Shown one piece after another: positions 15,088 through 24,335 of a stretch of 64,000 bases of DNA. The translations under genes were made by a program, and so were the position numbers. Source of the DNA: CAZWRV01 sp964636325 (GTDB taxonomy: Bacteria > Verrucomicrobiota > Lentisphaeria > Victivallales > GWF2-50-93). The stretch is taken from the NCBI GenBank assembly GCA_964636325.1, contig CAZWRV010000017.1, forward strand, positions 14,966-78,965, read 5' to 3'. Every line of letters begins with the position of its first letter. The first letter of the stretch is position 1. The notes under the pieces are model-generated. The model saw only the letters and a program-made list of their open reading frames with translations, ran no database searches and was not told where the DNA came from.

Positions 15088-17176
15088 GCAGCATCTCGTC
15101 GGGGAGCTTTCGTATGTCGGCTATTTTGAGGTTTTTCCCGTCCGCGGACTGGAACTTCTCCGAGCGCATCTTTCCGATCAGGGTTCTGGCAAGAGCTGAA
15201 CCGCACGAAAGGATACCCCTGTCCGGATCGCCGTCCCAGGCGCCCATCAGGTGGTAGGTGGTGGTCGAGCCCGACTCGTCTTCGACGATGACGCTCGTCC
15301 CCGGAACGACCCTGTCGCCTGGAACGATGTTCCTGAAGTCGACTGGGCGGACGGAGAGGAGTTCGTGCTCGAGTTCGGCGCGGCGCCTGTTTAGGAAGCG
15401 CTGCCTTTCCTTGGCCGCGGAATATTCGGCGTTCTCCCTGAGATCCCCGAATCCGCGCGCGTGGGCGATTGCGGAGGTGTTTTCGGGGATATCCTTGTTG
15501 ATGATGCGGTCCAGCTCCTTCATCTTCATTCTGAACGACTTCTGCGAGGTGATAAGCAGTTCGCCCCCCTTGTCGGAGCCCGTCTCGCGCTGCGGCTTGA
15601 ACTGGGCCGCGACCCCCCTGCCCTTCTCCGACCGCATGAATTCCCGGAGTTCGGCGGAGACCCTTGAGAGTTTGACGAGGAGGCTCTTGACCTCGTCCTG
15701 CTCGAAGGAGCCGCTTGCGGCGAGGAGGTCCATGACGACGACCGGATCGTCCTTGACGCCGTGGAGGATATGCGTTTGGAAATCCTGGTCTGAGGAAAGC
15801 ATTGCCTTGAGGTCCTTCTTCGAGGATGATGATGATGAAGCGGAGGAGTCCAGCGCTCTGATGCAGCTCCTGAAGTCCAGCCGGCGCATCGCCGGAGCGA
15901 AGGCCTTTGTCTTCCTGTTCTTCCATATCCAGGCAAGTGCGTCGGCGGAAAGGAGCGGCGCCGCGGCAATCTCCTTCATCAGGTTTTCAATCCCGCATTC
16001 TGCGGCCGCGAGCTGCCAGCATTTCGCAGGAAGAAAGTTGCAGTACGCCGCCAGGCCCCTTTCGGAAAGCAGAATCCTCGCCACCCTCAAGGCTGACGGG
16101 ACGAGCTTGAAGTCGATTTTTTCCCAGGCGGTCCTGGCTGCGGCGGATTTCTCATCGGTGCCGGAGCTCCACAGGGGCAGGCTTCTCAAGCATTCGAATA
16201 TCCTCAATATCTGCTCGTCGCGCAGCTTTGGCGCCAGGAGCGCGGCGCATTCAAGAAGCATGAGCGCCTCTGAGGGAGAAGGCTCCTGCGGAAATTTCGA
16301 CATGACAGTCCGGATGCCGTCCACTTCGACCGGATCGTCTACGTCCCTGCATCCCGATGCGGCGGCTGAAAGAATCACGTGAAGTTCCTTGATAGTCCGG
16401 GCGGAAGAGGCGGACCTTTGAAGCTCCCGGCCTCCGGCGGCATCCGAGACGGCCCCGTCCATCCAGGAAGTGAAAGCGTCTGGCTTCATCACGGAGGGCA
16501 GGAAGGCCGCCGCCGCCATCTGCTTTATCTCCTCTTCGGCCGGGGCTACGACGGACAAGGAGGCGACGCGCTCCTTCCAAAGAGGATAGCTCACCCCGGG
16601 AGCCACGGCGGGAGATATCGTGTCCATGAGCCCGTCCGCACGCTTAAAGACTGTCGTCCGACAGGGCAGGTCCTCAACAGGAATCTTCCATTTGGTCTTT
16701 GAGCGGACACCTTCCGCGGCGACCTCGCCCGTCAACGGATCGATGCCAGCGATGAGGACGAACTCCTTTGCCGCCGCGAAATAGGCGGCCGTTCCAGGAT
16801 GGACGGCCGAGAGGAGCTTGGCTCTGCGCGCCGCCTCGGAGATGGGGAGAAGCGAATCCCTTGCCCCGGACGCCTTGACGGCGGCAGCCCTGGGTATTTC
16901 CGGATCAAGAAGCGTCTTTAGCGCCTTTTCAAGGACGGCCCTTGATATCTGCGATTCCAGCGGGACGGCCATGAGCAGGTCCAACGCGAAGGCCGCCCTT
17001 GCCGCGGACATATCGCCGCTCTCCGACCAGCTTTCCAGAAGGAATGGCACGTGTGAGCGGATCAACTCCAGGTCCTGGCAGTTCTGCGGCAGAGCGCGGA
17101 GTATGGACTCGTGGAGGTCGGCCGCGTCCCGATCGGCGGCCTCGAGAATAATATTTTCAAGTTCCTTGACGCTCAT
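15068..17176 (-). CDS. greA: long GreA-like transcript cleavage factor with N-terminal extension
   Basis: 702 residues, against ~158 for ordinary GreA. Only the last ~160 residues match GreA/GreB. There is a coiled-coil segment with the acidic-tip motif GFGDLRENAEYSAAKER, then the C-terminal FKBP-like domain (GDRVVPGTSVIVEDESG, DRGILSCGSALARTLIGK). GreA enters the RNA polymerase secondary channel and promotes cleavage of backtracked RNA. The ~540-residue N-terminal part is helical and not recognised. Chlamydial GreA is also about 700 residues with such an extension, so this is a PVC lineage trait, not a recent fusion. It lies in the operon kinase, NtrC-like, lipoprotein, GreA, phosphoesterase. 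Confidence 0.85.
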   Translation of the reverse strand: MSVKELENIILEAADRDAADLHESILRALPQNCQDLELIRSHVPFLLESWSESGDMSAARAAFALDLLMAVPLESQISRAVLEKALKTLLDPEIPRAAAVKASGARDSLLPISEAARRAKLLSAVHPGTAAYFAAAKEFVLIAGIDPLTGEVAAEGVRSKTKWKIPVEDLPCRTTVFKRADGLMDTISPAVAPGVSYPLWKERVASLSVVAPAEEEIKQMAAAAFLPSVMKPDAFTSWMDGAVSDAAGGRELQRSASSARTIKELHVILSAAASGCRDVDDPVEVDGIRTVMSKFPQEPSPSEALMLLECAALLAPKLRDEQILRIFECLRSLPLWSSGTDEKSAAARTAWEKIDFKLVPSALRVARILLSERGLAAYCNFLPAKCWQLAAAECGIENLMKEIAAAPLLSADALAWIWKNRKTKAFAPAMRRLDFRSCIRALDSSASSSSSSKKDLKAMLSSDQDFQTHILHGVKDDPVVVMDLLAASGSFEQDEVKSLLVKLSRVSAELREFMRSEKGRGVAAQFKPQRETGSDKGGELLITSQKSFRMKMKELDRIINKDIPENTSAIAHARGFGDLRENAEYSAAKERQRFLNRRRAELEHELLSVRPVDFRNIVPGDRVVPGTSVIVEDESGSTTTYHLMGAWDGDPDRGILSCGSALARTLIGKMRSEKFQSADGKNLKIADIRKLPDEMLHEFADE

Positions 17177-17195
17177 TAGGGATATAGGGCTGCGT

Positions 17196-17738
17196 TCACT
17201 CCCAGTCCAGCTTGTGGTAGAACTTGTAGTTGCGCTTGGAATGCTCCTTGAGCTCCTCCGCGAAGATGCTGTCGAAGGGGCCTTTTATCCTGGCGATGAC
17301 CTCCTTCTCCTCGGGACCTCCTCCGCCGATCTCGACGGTTATGAGCTTGTCGGGGACGAACTTCTTATAGCATATGCCGTCGACTATCAGAGCCATCTCC
17401 TCGTTGGCGAACTGCACGCTGAGCTGGAGCCAGAGAAGCCGCCCCTTATCGTCGAGGACCAGGTTCAGGTCGTAGAAGCCGGGGTTGTCCTCGCTCGGAA
17501 CAGGCCTGATCTCCTTGATGCAGTTGGAGTGGAGGAAGGAGTTGACGTTGATCCAGAGAGGATTGCCCGCGAAGGTGTAAATCTCCCTCTCTATCTTCGT
17601 GGCCCGCGGATACTTGACGACCTGGTGGATGGAGAGGAGGAAGGCGGGCTTGTAGGTGTCGTCCCACCATTCGCATCCGGTGAAGAGGATCATGGCCGCA
17701 GATGCGGCCGCGATCAGTGCGCGGGCTCTGAACTTCAT
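17196..17738 (-). CDS. small lipoprotein, function unknown
   Basis: 180 residues with a clear lipoprotein signal: basic start MKFRARAL, hydrophobic stretch AAASAAMIL and lipobox LFTG followed by Cys near residue 22. The mature part is soluble and mixed alpha/beta; no domain is recognised. A Trp-rich start after the Cys (EWWDD) and a Gly run (EIGGGGPEE) stand out. The start codon overlaps the stop of the NtrC-like gene by one base (TAATG), so the two are translationally coupled. The protein is probably anchored in the outer or inner membrane facing the periplasm. Confidence 0.75.
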   Translation of the reverse strand: MKFRARALIAAASAAMILFTGCEWWDDTYKPAFLLSIHQVVKYPRATKIEREIYTFAGNPLWINVNSFLHSNCIKEIRPVPSEDNPGFYDLNLVLDDKGRLLWLQLSVQFANEEMALIVDGICYKKFVPDKLITVEIGGGGPEEKEVIARIKGPFDSIFAEELKEHSKRNYKFYHKLDWE

Positions 17739-18925
17739 TAGTCACCTTTCTGCTTGGAGCTGTTTACTACCGCCTCCGGAAGGTCGGATACCTTGATCAG
17801 ATTGTTCTCGCAGAGAGTGGCCGCCCGCTTGAGGACGTTCTCAAGCTCGCGGACGTTTCCAGGCCAGGAGTACTGTTCGAGCATCGCGAGGGCGTCCCTG
17901 CTTATGTCCACGATCCTCGAATTCTCCTTCTTGAAGGCGTCGAGGAAGTAGGATGTGAGCAGCGGGATATCGGAAGGCCTGTCCCTGAGCGGAGGCATCT
18001 TTATGGGGATGACGCTCAGCCTGTAGTAGAGATCCTCCCTGAAAAGCCCGCGGGCCGTCTTCTCCTCGAGGTTCTCGTTGGTCGCCGCGACGATCCTCGA
18101 GTCGAACGGGATGTTCTCGGTGCCGCCGACCCGCCTGATCTCCTTTTCCTGAAGGGCCCTGAGCAGCTTTGACTGCATGGAGACCGGCATTGCCCCAATC
18201 TCGTCGAGGAAAATGGTTCCGGTGTCCGCGACCTCGAAGAGCCCCTTCTTGTTGCCCATGGCGCCGGTGAACGCGCCCTTGACATGGCCGAATAGCTCGG
18301 ACTCCAGGAGCGCCTCGGGCATGGCCGCGCAGTTCACGGTGACGAACGGCCCCCGATGCCTTGGGCTGGAGCCGTGGATGGCCTTGGCCACGAGCTCCTT
18401 GCCGGTGCCGCTGTCGCCGAGGATGAGCACCGTGCTGTTCGTCTTGGAGACCTTCTCTATAAGCCTGTAGATGTGGAGCATGGGCTCGCTCTCGCCGACG
18501 ATGAGGTTGAAATGCGATCCGGCCGTGAGGCGGGAGCGGAGCATTTCGTTCTCGGCCAGGGCGTCCTCGTAGGAGAGCGCCCTCTGGACCGTCAGCACGA
18601 TCTCGTCGAACTTGAACGGCTTTGTGATGTAGTCGAAGGCGCCGTATTTCATGGCCGTCACGGCGTTGTCCACGTCCGCGTAGGCGGTCATGACGATGAC
18701 CGCGAGGTGCGACTGGAGCTCCCTGGCCTCCTTGAGGAGCGTTATCCCGTCGACGTTTGGGAGGCGGACGTCGGTTATCATCAGGTCGAAGACCTCTTCG
18801 CGGAGCTTGTTGCGGGCGTCGGCCCCGTCGAAGGAGGTAGACAGTTCGTAGCCCTCCTTCGCGAGCAGCCGCTTCAGGACTTCTATGATGCTTATCTCGT
18901 CGTCTACGATCAGTATCTTGGGCAC
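17738..18925 (-). CDS. NtrC-type response regulator with sigma-54 ATPase domain, no DNA-binding domain
   Basis: 395 residues. The receiver domain has phospho-acceptor Asp52 in MITDVRLPNVDG and Lys in YITKPFK. The AAA+ sigma-54-interaction domain shows Walker A GDSGTGKELVAKAIH, the GAFTGA loop (HVKGAFTGAMG), Walker B GTIFLDEIG, and the arginine-finger region REDLYYRLSVIPI. It ends just after the WPGNVRELENVLKRA block, so the usual Fis-type helix-turn-helix is absent. It should activate sigma-54 RNA polymerase from solution, not from an enhancer. Chlamydial CtcC has the same truncation. It is preceded by the kinase gene with an 11-base gap, so both are probably one operon. No histidine kinase is adjacent. 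Confidence 0.9.
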   Translation of the reverse strand: MPKILIVDDEISIIEVLKRLLAKEGYELSTSFDGADARNKLREEVFDLMITDVRLPNVDGITLLKEARELQSHLAVIVMTAYADVDNAVTAMKYGAFDYITKPFKFDEIVLTVQRALSYEDALAENEMLRSRLTAGSHFNLIVGESEPMLHIYRLIEKVSKTNSTVLILGDSGTGKELVAKAIHGSSPRHRGPFVTVNCAAMPEALLESELFGHVKGAFTGAMGNKKGLFEVADTGTIFLDEIGAMPVSMQSKLLRALQEKEIRRVGGTENIPFDSRIVAATNENLEEKTARGLFREDLYYRLSVIPIKMPPLRDRPSDIPLLTSYFLDAFKKENSRIVDISRDALAMLEQYSWPGNVRELENVLKRAATLCENNLIKVSDLPEAVVNSSKQKGD

Positions 18926-18936
18926 TGGTTCACCTT

Positions 18937-21900
18937 CTATTTTCTTGACTCCCTTGGGACGGAAAGCTGCATGACCTTGGACATCATCAGCTTCTGATTC
19001 CTGGTGATCTGCGGCCTGATCTTGAGCAGCTGTTCCGTGATTGCGTCATTCTCGTCCTTGGTCCCCCCGCCGGCCAGGGCGGCCATCATGCCCGCCCAGA
19101 AGGCGGTGTCGGAAGAGCCCGCAGAGGCGAGCGACGCTATGTCGGCGGCCGGATTGGCCGAGAGGAGTATCTTCGCGGCCGCCTTGTCCTGGTCGGTCGC
19201 GACGGTTGACGCGTCGAGAGCCCTGGCAAGGTCGGCTTGGACGGCCTCCTTTTTCAGGCCCGGATCCATGGCGATGGAGAGCCCCGCCTCCATCAGCTTC
19301 AGGCGCGGATAAGAGCCGATGGCGCATATCCTGGTGTCTGCGAGCCTCGCCTGAAGTTCGTCCTGGAGCTGGGGAAGCGTGTTCCGGAGTGAGATGGAAA
19401 GTTCGCATGCCCTCCTCCATGCGTCCTCGGTGGCCAGCCCCATGGAGACCGAATCCAGGACGGCGGCAATCTCTCCGGCGTTGTGGAGGCTGGAGCCCTG
19501 AAGCATGTATTTCGCGGCCAGCTCGGAGAATATTCTTGCGCAGAGATCCTGTGCCTTGAATTTCCTCGCCTTGAACATGTTGACGTTTTCAGGGGATATC
19601 CATTTTTCCTCGCCGAGGATCTTGGCCAGGACGCCCATGAAGTTCACGTCCTCGGAGAACTCCTTCCTTCCGCGGAAGGCCTGGGCGTATTTCTTCGCGA
19701 GCTTGGCGATGTCATCGTTGTCCTGTTCCGGGATCGAGAGGGCCGCGAGGATGTGCAGCAGGGCCAGCCTTAGCTCCGACTCCCTGTTCTTGCCGGCGAA
19801 ATTGTAGGCGGCTATTGCAGCGGCCGCCTTTTCTGGAAGGCGCAGGGAGAGGGCGTATTCGCAGGGGTAATACAGATCGTCCGCCTCCTGCGGGGAGTCC
19901 TTGAAGGTGCCTGCGGCGGCGAAAAGCCCCGCAAGGCGGTCCGTCCTGGATGCGGGCGGTCCGAACCTGGCCTGCAGCAAGGAGTCGGCGAAGAGGAGGG
20001 AGTTCGTCCAAGGATACAGGGCCTCTATCTTCGACGCCGCCTCGTCGAAGCCCATCGCCTTTCCGGACTCCATGATGCTGCGGGCCTCGCCCCAGTTGCC
20101 GCTTGAAAGGGAAGACGCCATGAGCATTGACTCGACCACCTTGGGATTCTTGGCCAGGCCCGGATTGCTGGAGTCCTTCATGAACTCCCAGTAGACTAGC
20201 GACTGCCCCGGCTGCTCCTTCTCCCAGGAGATGAAAGGGAGCACCATGTCGTTCAGGCTCTTCGAACGCATGGACTCGGAGATCGCGGAGACCGACTGCG
20301 CCTGGAGGAAGTCGAGCTTCTCCTTCAGCTGCTCGTTGACGTCCTTCTGCCCCATGCACCTTGACTTCGCGGACATCACGCTGGACACGGCGGAAGAGAA
20401 GTTCTTAGCGTCCATGAACTTCTGGTACCCCTTGAGGACTTCGGCCGCCTCGACCTGCGGACTGGCCCTCCTCAGATCGGAGCAGAGGCCTTCCAGTTCG
20501 AGCCTGTATCTTTCGACGAAGGCGGGATCCCCCGCCATCAGGATTGAGACCAGGAAATGGGAGGCCTCATAGTCCTTTCCTTCCTGGAGGGACTTGAAGA
20601 GGGAGGCCATCTGGTCGGAGCACTCCTTCTGCCTTGGAGCCGAAGCCAGGTCGGCCCTGACTTCCCGCCAGAGCGCCTTTTCGGCGTCGGAGAAATCGCC
20701 AAGCTTGTCGAAGTATGCGTCGAGCTTATCCGCCAGTCCGTTGAGGAGCAGGAATCCGGCCACGGCCTCCTTCTCCGCCTTCTGGATGGTGATCCCTGAC
20801 GACTTCTCGCAGATGCCGTCGATCATCGCCAGGACGTTCTCATCGGGTATCTGCTTCCACGCCACGCTGCTTACGCCGCCCTTCCCCTTGTCCCCGGCGG
20901 ACTTCACAAGCTTGATCCACTTCTCGTTTATCTCCGCAACCTTGTACTGCGGATCGAAGTCCTGCATCGTGAAGGGGAGCGGCTTGTTGACGAACGCGTC
21001 GGAATGGGAGCCGAGGAGGAATGAGACATGGAACTCCTTGGAGCACAGCCTCTTAAGGAGGTCGATCTTGGCGGAGATATCCTTCCTGGCCGACGCCCCC
21101 GCCTTGGAGAGCTCTTCGAGGGATGCCTGCAGGACGCCGAGATCCCGCTTCTGCCGCGGAAGAACCGCATACTGTGCGAGCGACGCAAAATACAAGTCGA
21201 CGATCCTGTTTTCCGCAAGGGCCTGCTGGCGCCTTGCCTTGGACTCCTCCTTGAGCTTCTTCTCCCTGTCGAGCCGTTCCTGCTCCAGCTTAGCGAGCTC
21301 CTGCTCATGCTTCCTTTGAGCCTCCGCCTCCAAGTCGGCTATCAGCCTGGTGACATGGACGGACTTGTCGGTGAGGAAGGAGATGTCCTCCTGCGAGACG
21401 GGGAACCCCTGCGCGTCCGACCTCCTCTTGAGGACGGATTCGATGCGGGTGTTCAAGGAGCGCAAGGATTCGGCCGAATCCTTGGAATGGTCAGACTTCA
21501 GCGTCTCCAGGAGGGAGGCCAGCTCCTTTTGGAACTCGGCCTTATCCGGCACCATGTCCTCCGCGCCCTGGACGCCCTTCTTCCTGTCGTTGATAAGCTT
21601 CTGGATTTCCGGCGGCGCCGCGGGGCCGTACTTCTGCTTGAAGGCCTCGAGCTGAGATATCGCGTTCTGATCGGTCATGAAGCGGGATTCGTGCACCAGC
21701 TTCCGCATCTCCTCCATCATGTGCTCCTTGGAGGGGGCGCCGGCGCCGGGCGTGCCGGGCTGCGAGGGCATGACCTGGACCTTGAGGAGGTAGAGGGCAA
21801 GCAGGACGAGGAGCATTATTCCGAGGAGGACGGCCAGCTTCTTCACCGCGCTCCCCTCGTCCGCCCCGAGCTTGTCCGTCGAAATGCTTCCGAGATCCAC

Positions 21901-22911
21901 CTTGGGGATGTTCACTGCGGCCGGCTTGTGCACGACCTTCCTTTCGGAATCATGGACCTTCTCGATGGCCTTCACCACCGACTTCCAGGAATCGTAGCGC
22001 TCCTCCGGATTCTTCATCAGAAGCCGTTCGACGAGCTTTGAGATGGATGGGTTGATCTCCTTGGTGACGTCCGAAAGCGGCCTTGGCGTGTCGTTCAGGT
22101 GGCGCCTGAGGACGACGTCGGGGTCGGTGTCGTTGAAAGGCGGTGCGCCCGAGAGCATGTGGTAGAGGGTCGAGCCGAGAGAATACATGTCCGCGCGGCA
22201 GTCAATCCTGTGGATGTCGCCGGCGATTATCTCCGGGGGCGCGTAGAGAGGCGTGGCCATCAGGCCGTCCCTTGAGGCGGACTCGTCGTGCATCGACTTG
22301 GCAAGCCCCAGGTCGGCCAGCTTTACGCCGCCGCTGCTGTTGAGCATTATGTTCTCGGGCTTGATGTCGCCGTGGCTCAGCTTCTGCTTGTCCCAGGCGT
22401 ATTCAAGCGCCTGCGCCACCTTGAGCGATATGTTCAGCGCATCCTTCGGCGCCAGTATCCCGTCGCGCATAATGCGCGTCTCAAGGGTCTCTCCCTCCAC
22501 CAGCTCCATCGCGAAATAGTATATGCCGTCGGCCGTGCTGCCCGCGTCGTATACCTGCACGACGTTGGGATGGCTCAGGCCCGCCGCCGCACGCGCCTCC
22601 CGGAAGAAGCGTTCGACGAACTCCTTGTCCTTGGAGAGCTCGTCGGAAAGTATCTTGAGCGCCACGAATCGGTCGAGGTTGAGCTGCTTGGCCTTATAGA
22701 CGACCCCCATGCCGCCCTGCCCCAGCTTGTTCTCTATGAGGAATCCGTTGATGACGACCCCCGGATCTAGCTGCGTGGCCTTGGGGACTATCGTCCTGCC
22801 GCACTGCCTGCAGCGCTTTTCGGACGTCGACGGATCCACGTCCGCCTCAACCCTGGCCTTGCAGTTGCCGCAGAATATGTTGATCGTCCTCTGATTCTCG
22901 TTTCGCGCCAT
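18937..22911 (-). CDS. membrane-anchored Ser/Thr protein kinase (PknB type) with long C-terminal region
   Basis: 1324 residues. An N-terminal zinc ribbon (Cys14, Cys17, Cys34, Cys37) is followed by a kinase domain: glycine loop LGQGGMGVVYKAK (64-76), catalytic Lys86 in FVALKIL, LSHGDIKPENIML as the catalytic loop and ADLGLAK in place of DFG. A single membrane helix (KLAVLLGIMLLVLLALYLL, near 366-384) separates it from about 930 mostly helical residues expected outside the cytoplasm. These contain a charged coiled coil around 540-570. The catalytic loop has HGD in place of HRD, so activation may not need activation-loop phosphorylation. It heads the operon that contains the HTH-less NtrC protein, which suggests but does not prove a link between the two. 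Confidence 0.9.
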   Translation of the reverse strand: MARNENQRTINIFCGNCKARVEADVDPSTSEKRCRQCGRTIVPKATQLDPGVVINGFLIENKLGQGGMGVVYKAKQLNLDRFVALKILSDELSKDKEFVERFFREARAAAGLSHPNVVQVYDAGSTADGIYYFAMELVEGETLETRIMRDGILAPKDALNISLKVAQALEYAWDKQKLSHGDIKPENIMLNSSGGVKLADLGLAKSMHDESASRDGLMATPLYAPPEIIAGDIHRIDCRADMYSLGSTLYHMLSGAPPFNDTDPDVVLRRHLNDTPRPLSDVTKEINPSISKLVERLLMKNPEERYDSWKSVVKAIEKVHDSERKVVHKPAAVNIPKVDLGSISTDKLGADEGSAVKKLAVLLGIMLLVLLALYLLKVQVMPSQPGTPGAGAPSKEHMMEEMRKLVHESRFMTDQNAISQLEAFKQKYGPAAPPEIQKLINDRKKGVQGAEDMVPDKAEFQKELASLLETLKSDHSKDSAESLRSLNTRIESVLKRRSDAQGFPVSQEDISFLTDKSVHVTRLIADLEAEAQRKHEQELAKLEQERLDREKKLKEESKARRQQALAENRIVDLYFASLAQYAVLPRQKRDLGVLQASLEELSKAGASARKDISAKIDLLKRLCSKEFHVSFLLGSHSDAFVNKPLPFTMQDFDPQYKVAEINEKWIKLVKSAGDKGKGGVSSVAWKQIPDENVLAMIDGICEKSSGITIQKAEKEAVAGFLLLNGLADKLDAYFDKLGDFSDAEKALWREVRADLASAPRQKECSDQMASLFKSLQEGKDYEASHFLVSILMAGDPAFVERYRLELEGLCSDLRRASPQVEAAEVLKGYQKFMDAKNFSSAVSSVMSAKSRCMGQKDVNEQLKEKLDFLQAQSVSAISESMRSKSLNDMVLPFISWEKEQPGQSLVYWEFMKDSSNPGLAKNPKVVESMLMASSLSSGNWGEARSIMESGKAMGFDEAASKIEALYPWTNSLLFADSLLQARFGPPASRTDRLAGLFAAAGTFKDSPQEADDLYYPCEYALSLRLPEKAAAAIAAYNFAGKNRESELRLALLHILAALSIPEQDNDDIAKLAKKYAQAFRGRKEFSEDVNFMGVLAKILGEEKWISPENVNMFKARKFKAQDLCARIFSELAAKYMLQGSSLHNAGEIAAVLDSVSMGLATEDAWRRACELSISLRNTLPQLQDELQARLADTRICAIGSYPRLKLMEAGLSIAMDPGLKKEAVQADLARALDASTVATDQDKAAAKILLSANPAADIASLASAGSSDTAFWAGMMAALAGGGTKDENDAITEQLLKIRPQITRNQKLMMSKVMQLSVPRESRK

Positions 22912-22986
22912 CTTCCGACCCCTTTAACCGCCACGGGATTTGGCGTTGGGCTGAATTTGCAATCACCTCAAAATAGACGGAAAAAT

Positions 22987-23014
22987 AATATAGCAGTTCA
23001 GCGGAGGAATTCAA
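22987..23014 (-). promoter_or_regulatory. possible sigma-70-like promoter of the kinase operon
   Basis: On the minus strand TTGAAT and TATATT are separated by 16 bases, about 75 bases upstream of the kinase start. The -35 is a weak match. The region 22912-23061 between the kinase and receiver genes holds nothing else I recognise. Confidence 0.3.
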
Positions 23015-23061
23015 AAGCGGAAGGAGCGATAGCCTGAATTTGCATGATTTTCCGCCAGAAG

Positions 23062-23484
23062 CTATGTGGCGGGGGGCGGGGGGTTTTGAGCTGGGGGAGG
23101 GGAGCCGGCGCCGAGGATGTTGTCCACCTCCTTGCTGAGGTTGTCCCCGTAGCTCATCCCCTTGAGGACGATCTTCCGTATCCTCGGCGTGAGGAAGTCG
23201 TAGTCCTCCTGGCTGAGGTTTTTCGCCGTGATGATGATCACCGGAATCCGCCTTATAGCCTCTTCCTCGGAGTCCTTCCACCGCAGGAAGTCGAATCCGC
23301 TCTCGTTCGGCATCATCAGATCCAGGACGATGAGGTCGTAAGGCCCCTTGCTCTTGAGGCTGTTGCGCCCTTCGATGGATGTGAGGACGGCGGTTATGTC
23401 ATATCCCTTTCTCTGAAGGATGATCTGTATCAGCCTCAGCAGGGAGAACTCGTCGTCTATCGCCAGTATCCTTTTCTTTTCCAT
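23062..23484 (-). CDS. stand-alone receiver-domain response regulator
   Basis: 140 residues, a CheY-like receiver with acidic pocket DDE (10-12), phospho-acceptor Asp55 in LIVLDLMMP, Thr in IIITAKN and Lys in IVLKGM. No output domain follows; the end is a Pro-rich tail (GSPPPAQNPPPPAT). AGGAG lies close to the ATG. It is upstream of the kinase operon on the same strand, separated by 150 bases. It probably acts through protein-protein contacts. The partner is unknown. Confidence 0.85.
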   Translation of the reverse strand: MEKKRILAIDDEFSLLRLIQIILQRKGYDITAVLTSIEGRNSLKSKGPYDLIVLDLMMPNESGFDFLRWKDSEEEAIRRIPVIIITAKNLSQEDYDFLTPRIRKIVLKGMSYGDNLSKEVDNILGAGSPPPAQNPPPPAT

Positions 23485-23604
23485 GGCTCCTGTGCGGCGC
23501 CGCGTAAAAACGAGAATTCGGCGCTTGCGCCCTTTAAAAGATTGAGTTTAAATATAATGTCATATTCCGCCCACTTCAAAAAAAAGCTTGCGGAATTCGC
23601 AATT

Positions 23605-24312
23605 ATGAATATCCAAGTTGTCTTCTGCTCATGCGGCTACGGGACGGTCATCCCGGAGGGGAAGAAGGCCGCAGTCCTCGGGTGGCTCAAGGCCCGCGCG
23701 CCGGGATTACTGCTGGCCGAGGATCTCTGCAGGGCCTGCGCCGGAAGGAACGAGGGCATGCTCCGGCTCCTGGCGGCGGCGGAAATTGCGGTTGTCGCAT
23801 GCCATCCGAGGGCTGTGCGCTGGCTTCTCGAAGCCGCGGGCCTCGGCTCCGACGGGCGGAAAATCCACTTCTTCGACCTGAGACGGAACTCCGAGCAGGA
23901 GATCATGGCGGGCCTGCAGCCTCTTCTTTCCGGAGAGGAGCGGCAGGGGGAATTCGAGCCGGCGCGGATTCCGCCACTTGCGGAGGGCGATTGGATATCC
24001 TGGTTCCCGGTAATTGACTACGGCAGATGCACCGCCTGCGGGCAGTGCCTGGACTTCTGCCTTTTCAGCGTCTACTCTCGCAGAGATGACGGAACGGTGG
24101 CGGTCTCAAGCCCCCGGAACTGCAAGACTAACTGCCCGGCCTGCTCCAGGGTCTGCCCCTCGACCGCGATAATATTCCCCAAGCATTCCGAGCCGCCAGC
24201 CAACGGCGACGAAGTCACGCCGGCAAACGAAAACAAGGGGGATGTCTCGGCCCTCGGAAAGATGACCCGGGAGGAGATATACGCGAAGCTCTATGGAAGA
24301 AGAGGGAAATGA
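23605..24312 (+). CDS. ferredoxin-like 4Fe-4S protein
   Basis: 235 residues. The N-terminal half begins with MNIQVVFCSCGYG and contains DLCRACAGR and VVACHPRAVRWLL, Cys-containing motifs of an unidentified domain that recalls parts of heterodisulfide-reductase-type proteins. The C-terminal half is a dicluster-like ferredoxin with CTACGQCLDFC and CPACSRVCPS. It should carry electrons in the cytoplasm, possibly to the radical SAM protein encoded 23 bases downstream. I prefer ATG 23605 over ATG 23557 because a TATAAT-like sequence (23553-23558) overlaps the latter. An open frame further upstream is antisense to the receiver gene and is not used. Confidence 0.7.
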   Translation: MNIQVVFCSCGYGTVIPEGKKAAVLGWLKARAPGLLLAEDLCRACAGRNEGMLRLLAAAEIAVVACHPRAVRWLLEAAGLGSDGRKIHFFDLRRNSEQEIMAGLQPLLSGEERQGEFEPARIPPLAEGDWISWFPVIDYGRCTACGQCLDFCLFSVYSRRDDGTVAVSSPRNCKTNCPACSRVCPSTAIIFPKHSEPPANGDEVTPANENKGDVSALGKMTREEIYAKLYGRRGK

Positions 24313-24335
24313 ACACCATTTGAAAAGGTTCTCTC

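Noticed and set aside
15258..16382. 374-codon open frame on the plus strand
   Set aside because: Fully antisense to the GreA-like gene, Ser/Arg-rich, no motifs or ribosome-binding site.
21028..22041. 337-codon open frame on the plus strand
   Set aside because: Antisense to the kinase gene; a Leu/Gly/Arg-rich shadow.
23044..23604. N-terminal extension of the ferredoxin-like protein
   Set aside because: The open frame extends upstream only across the antisense receiver gene; its peptide is shadow-like and no start signal is seen.
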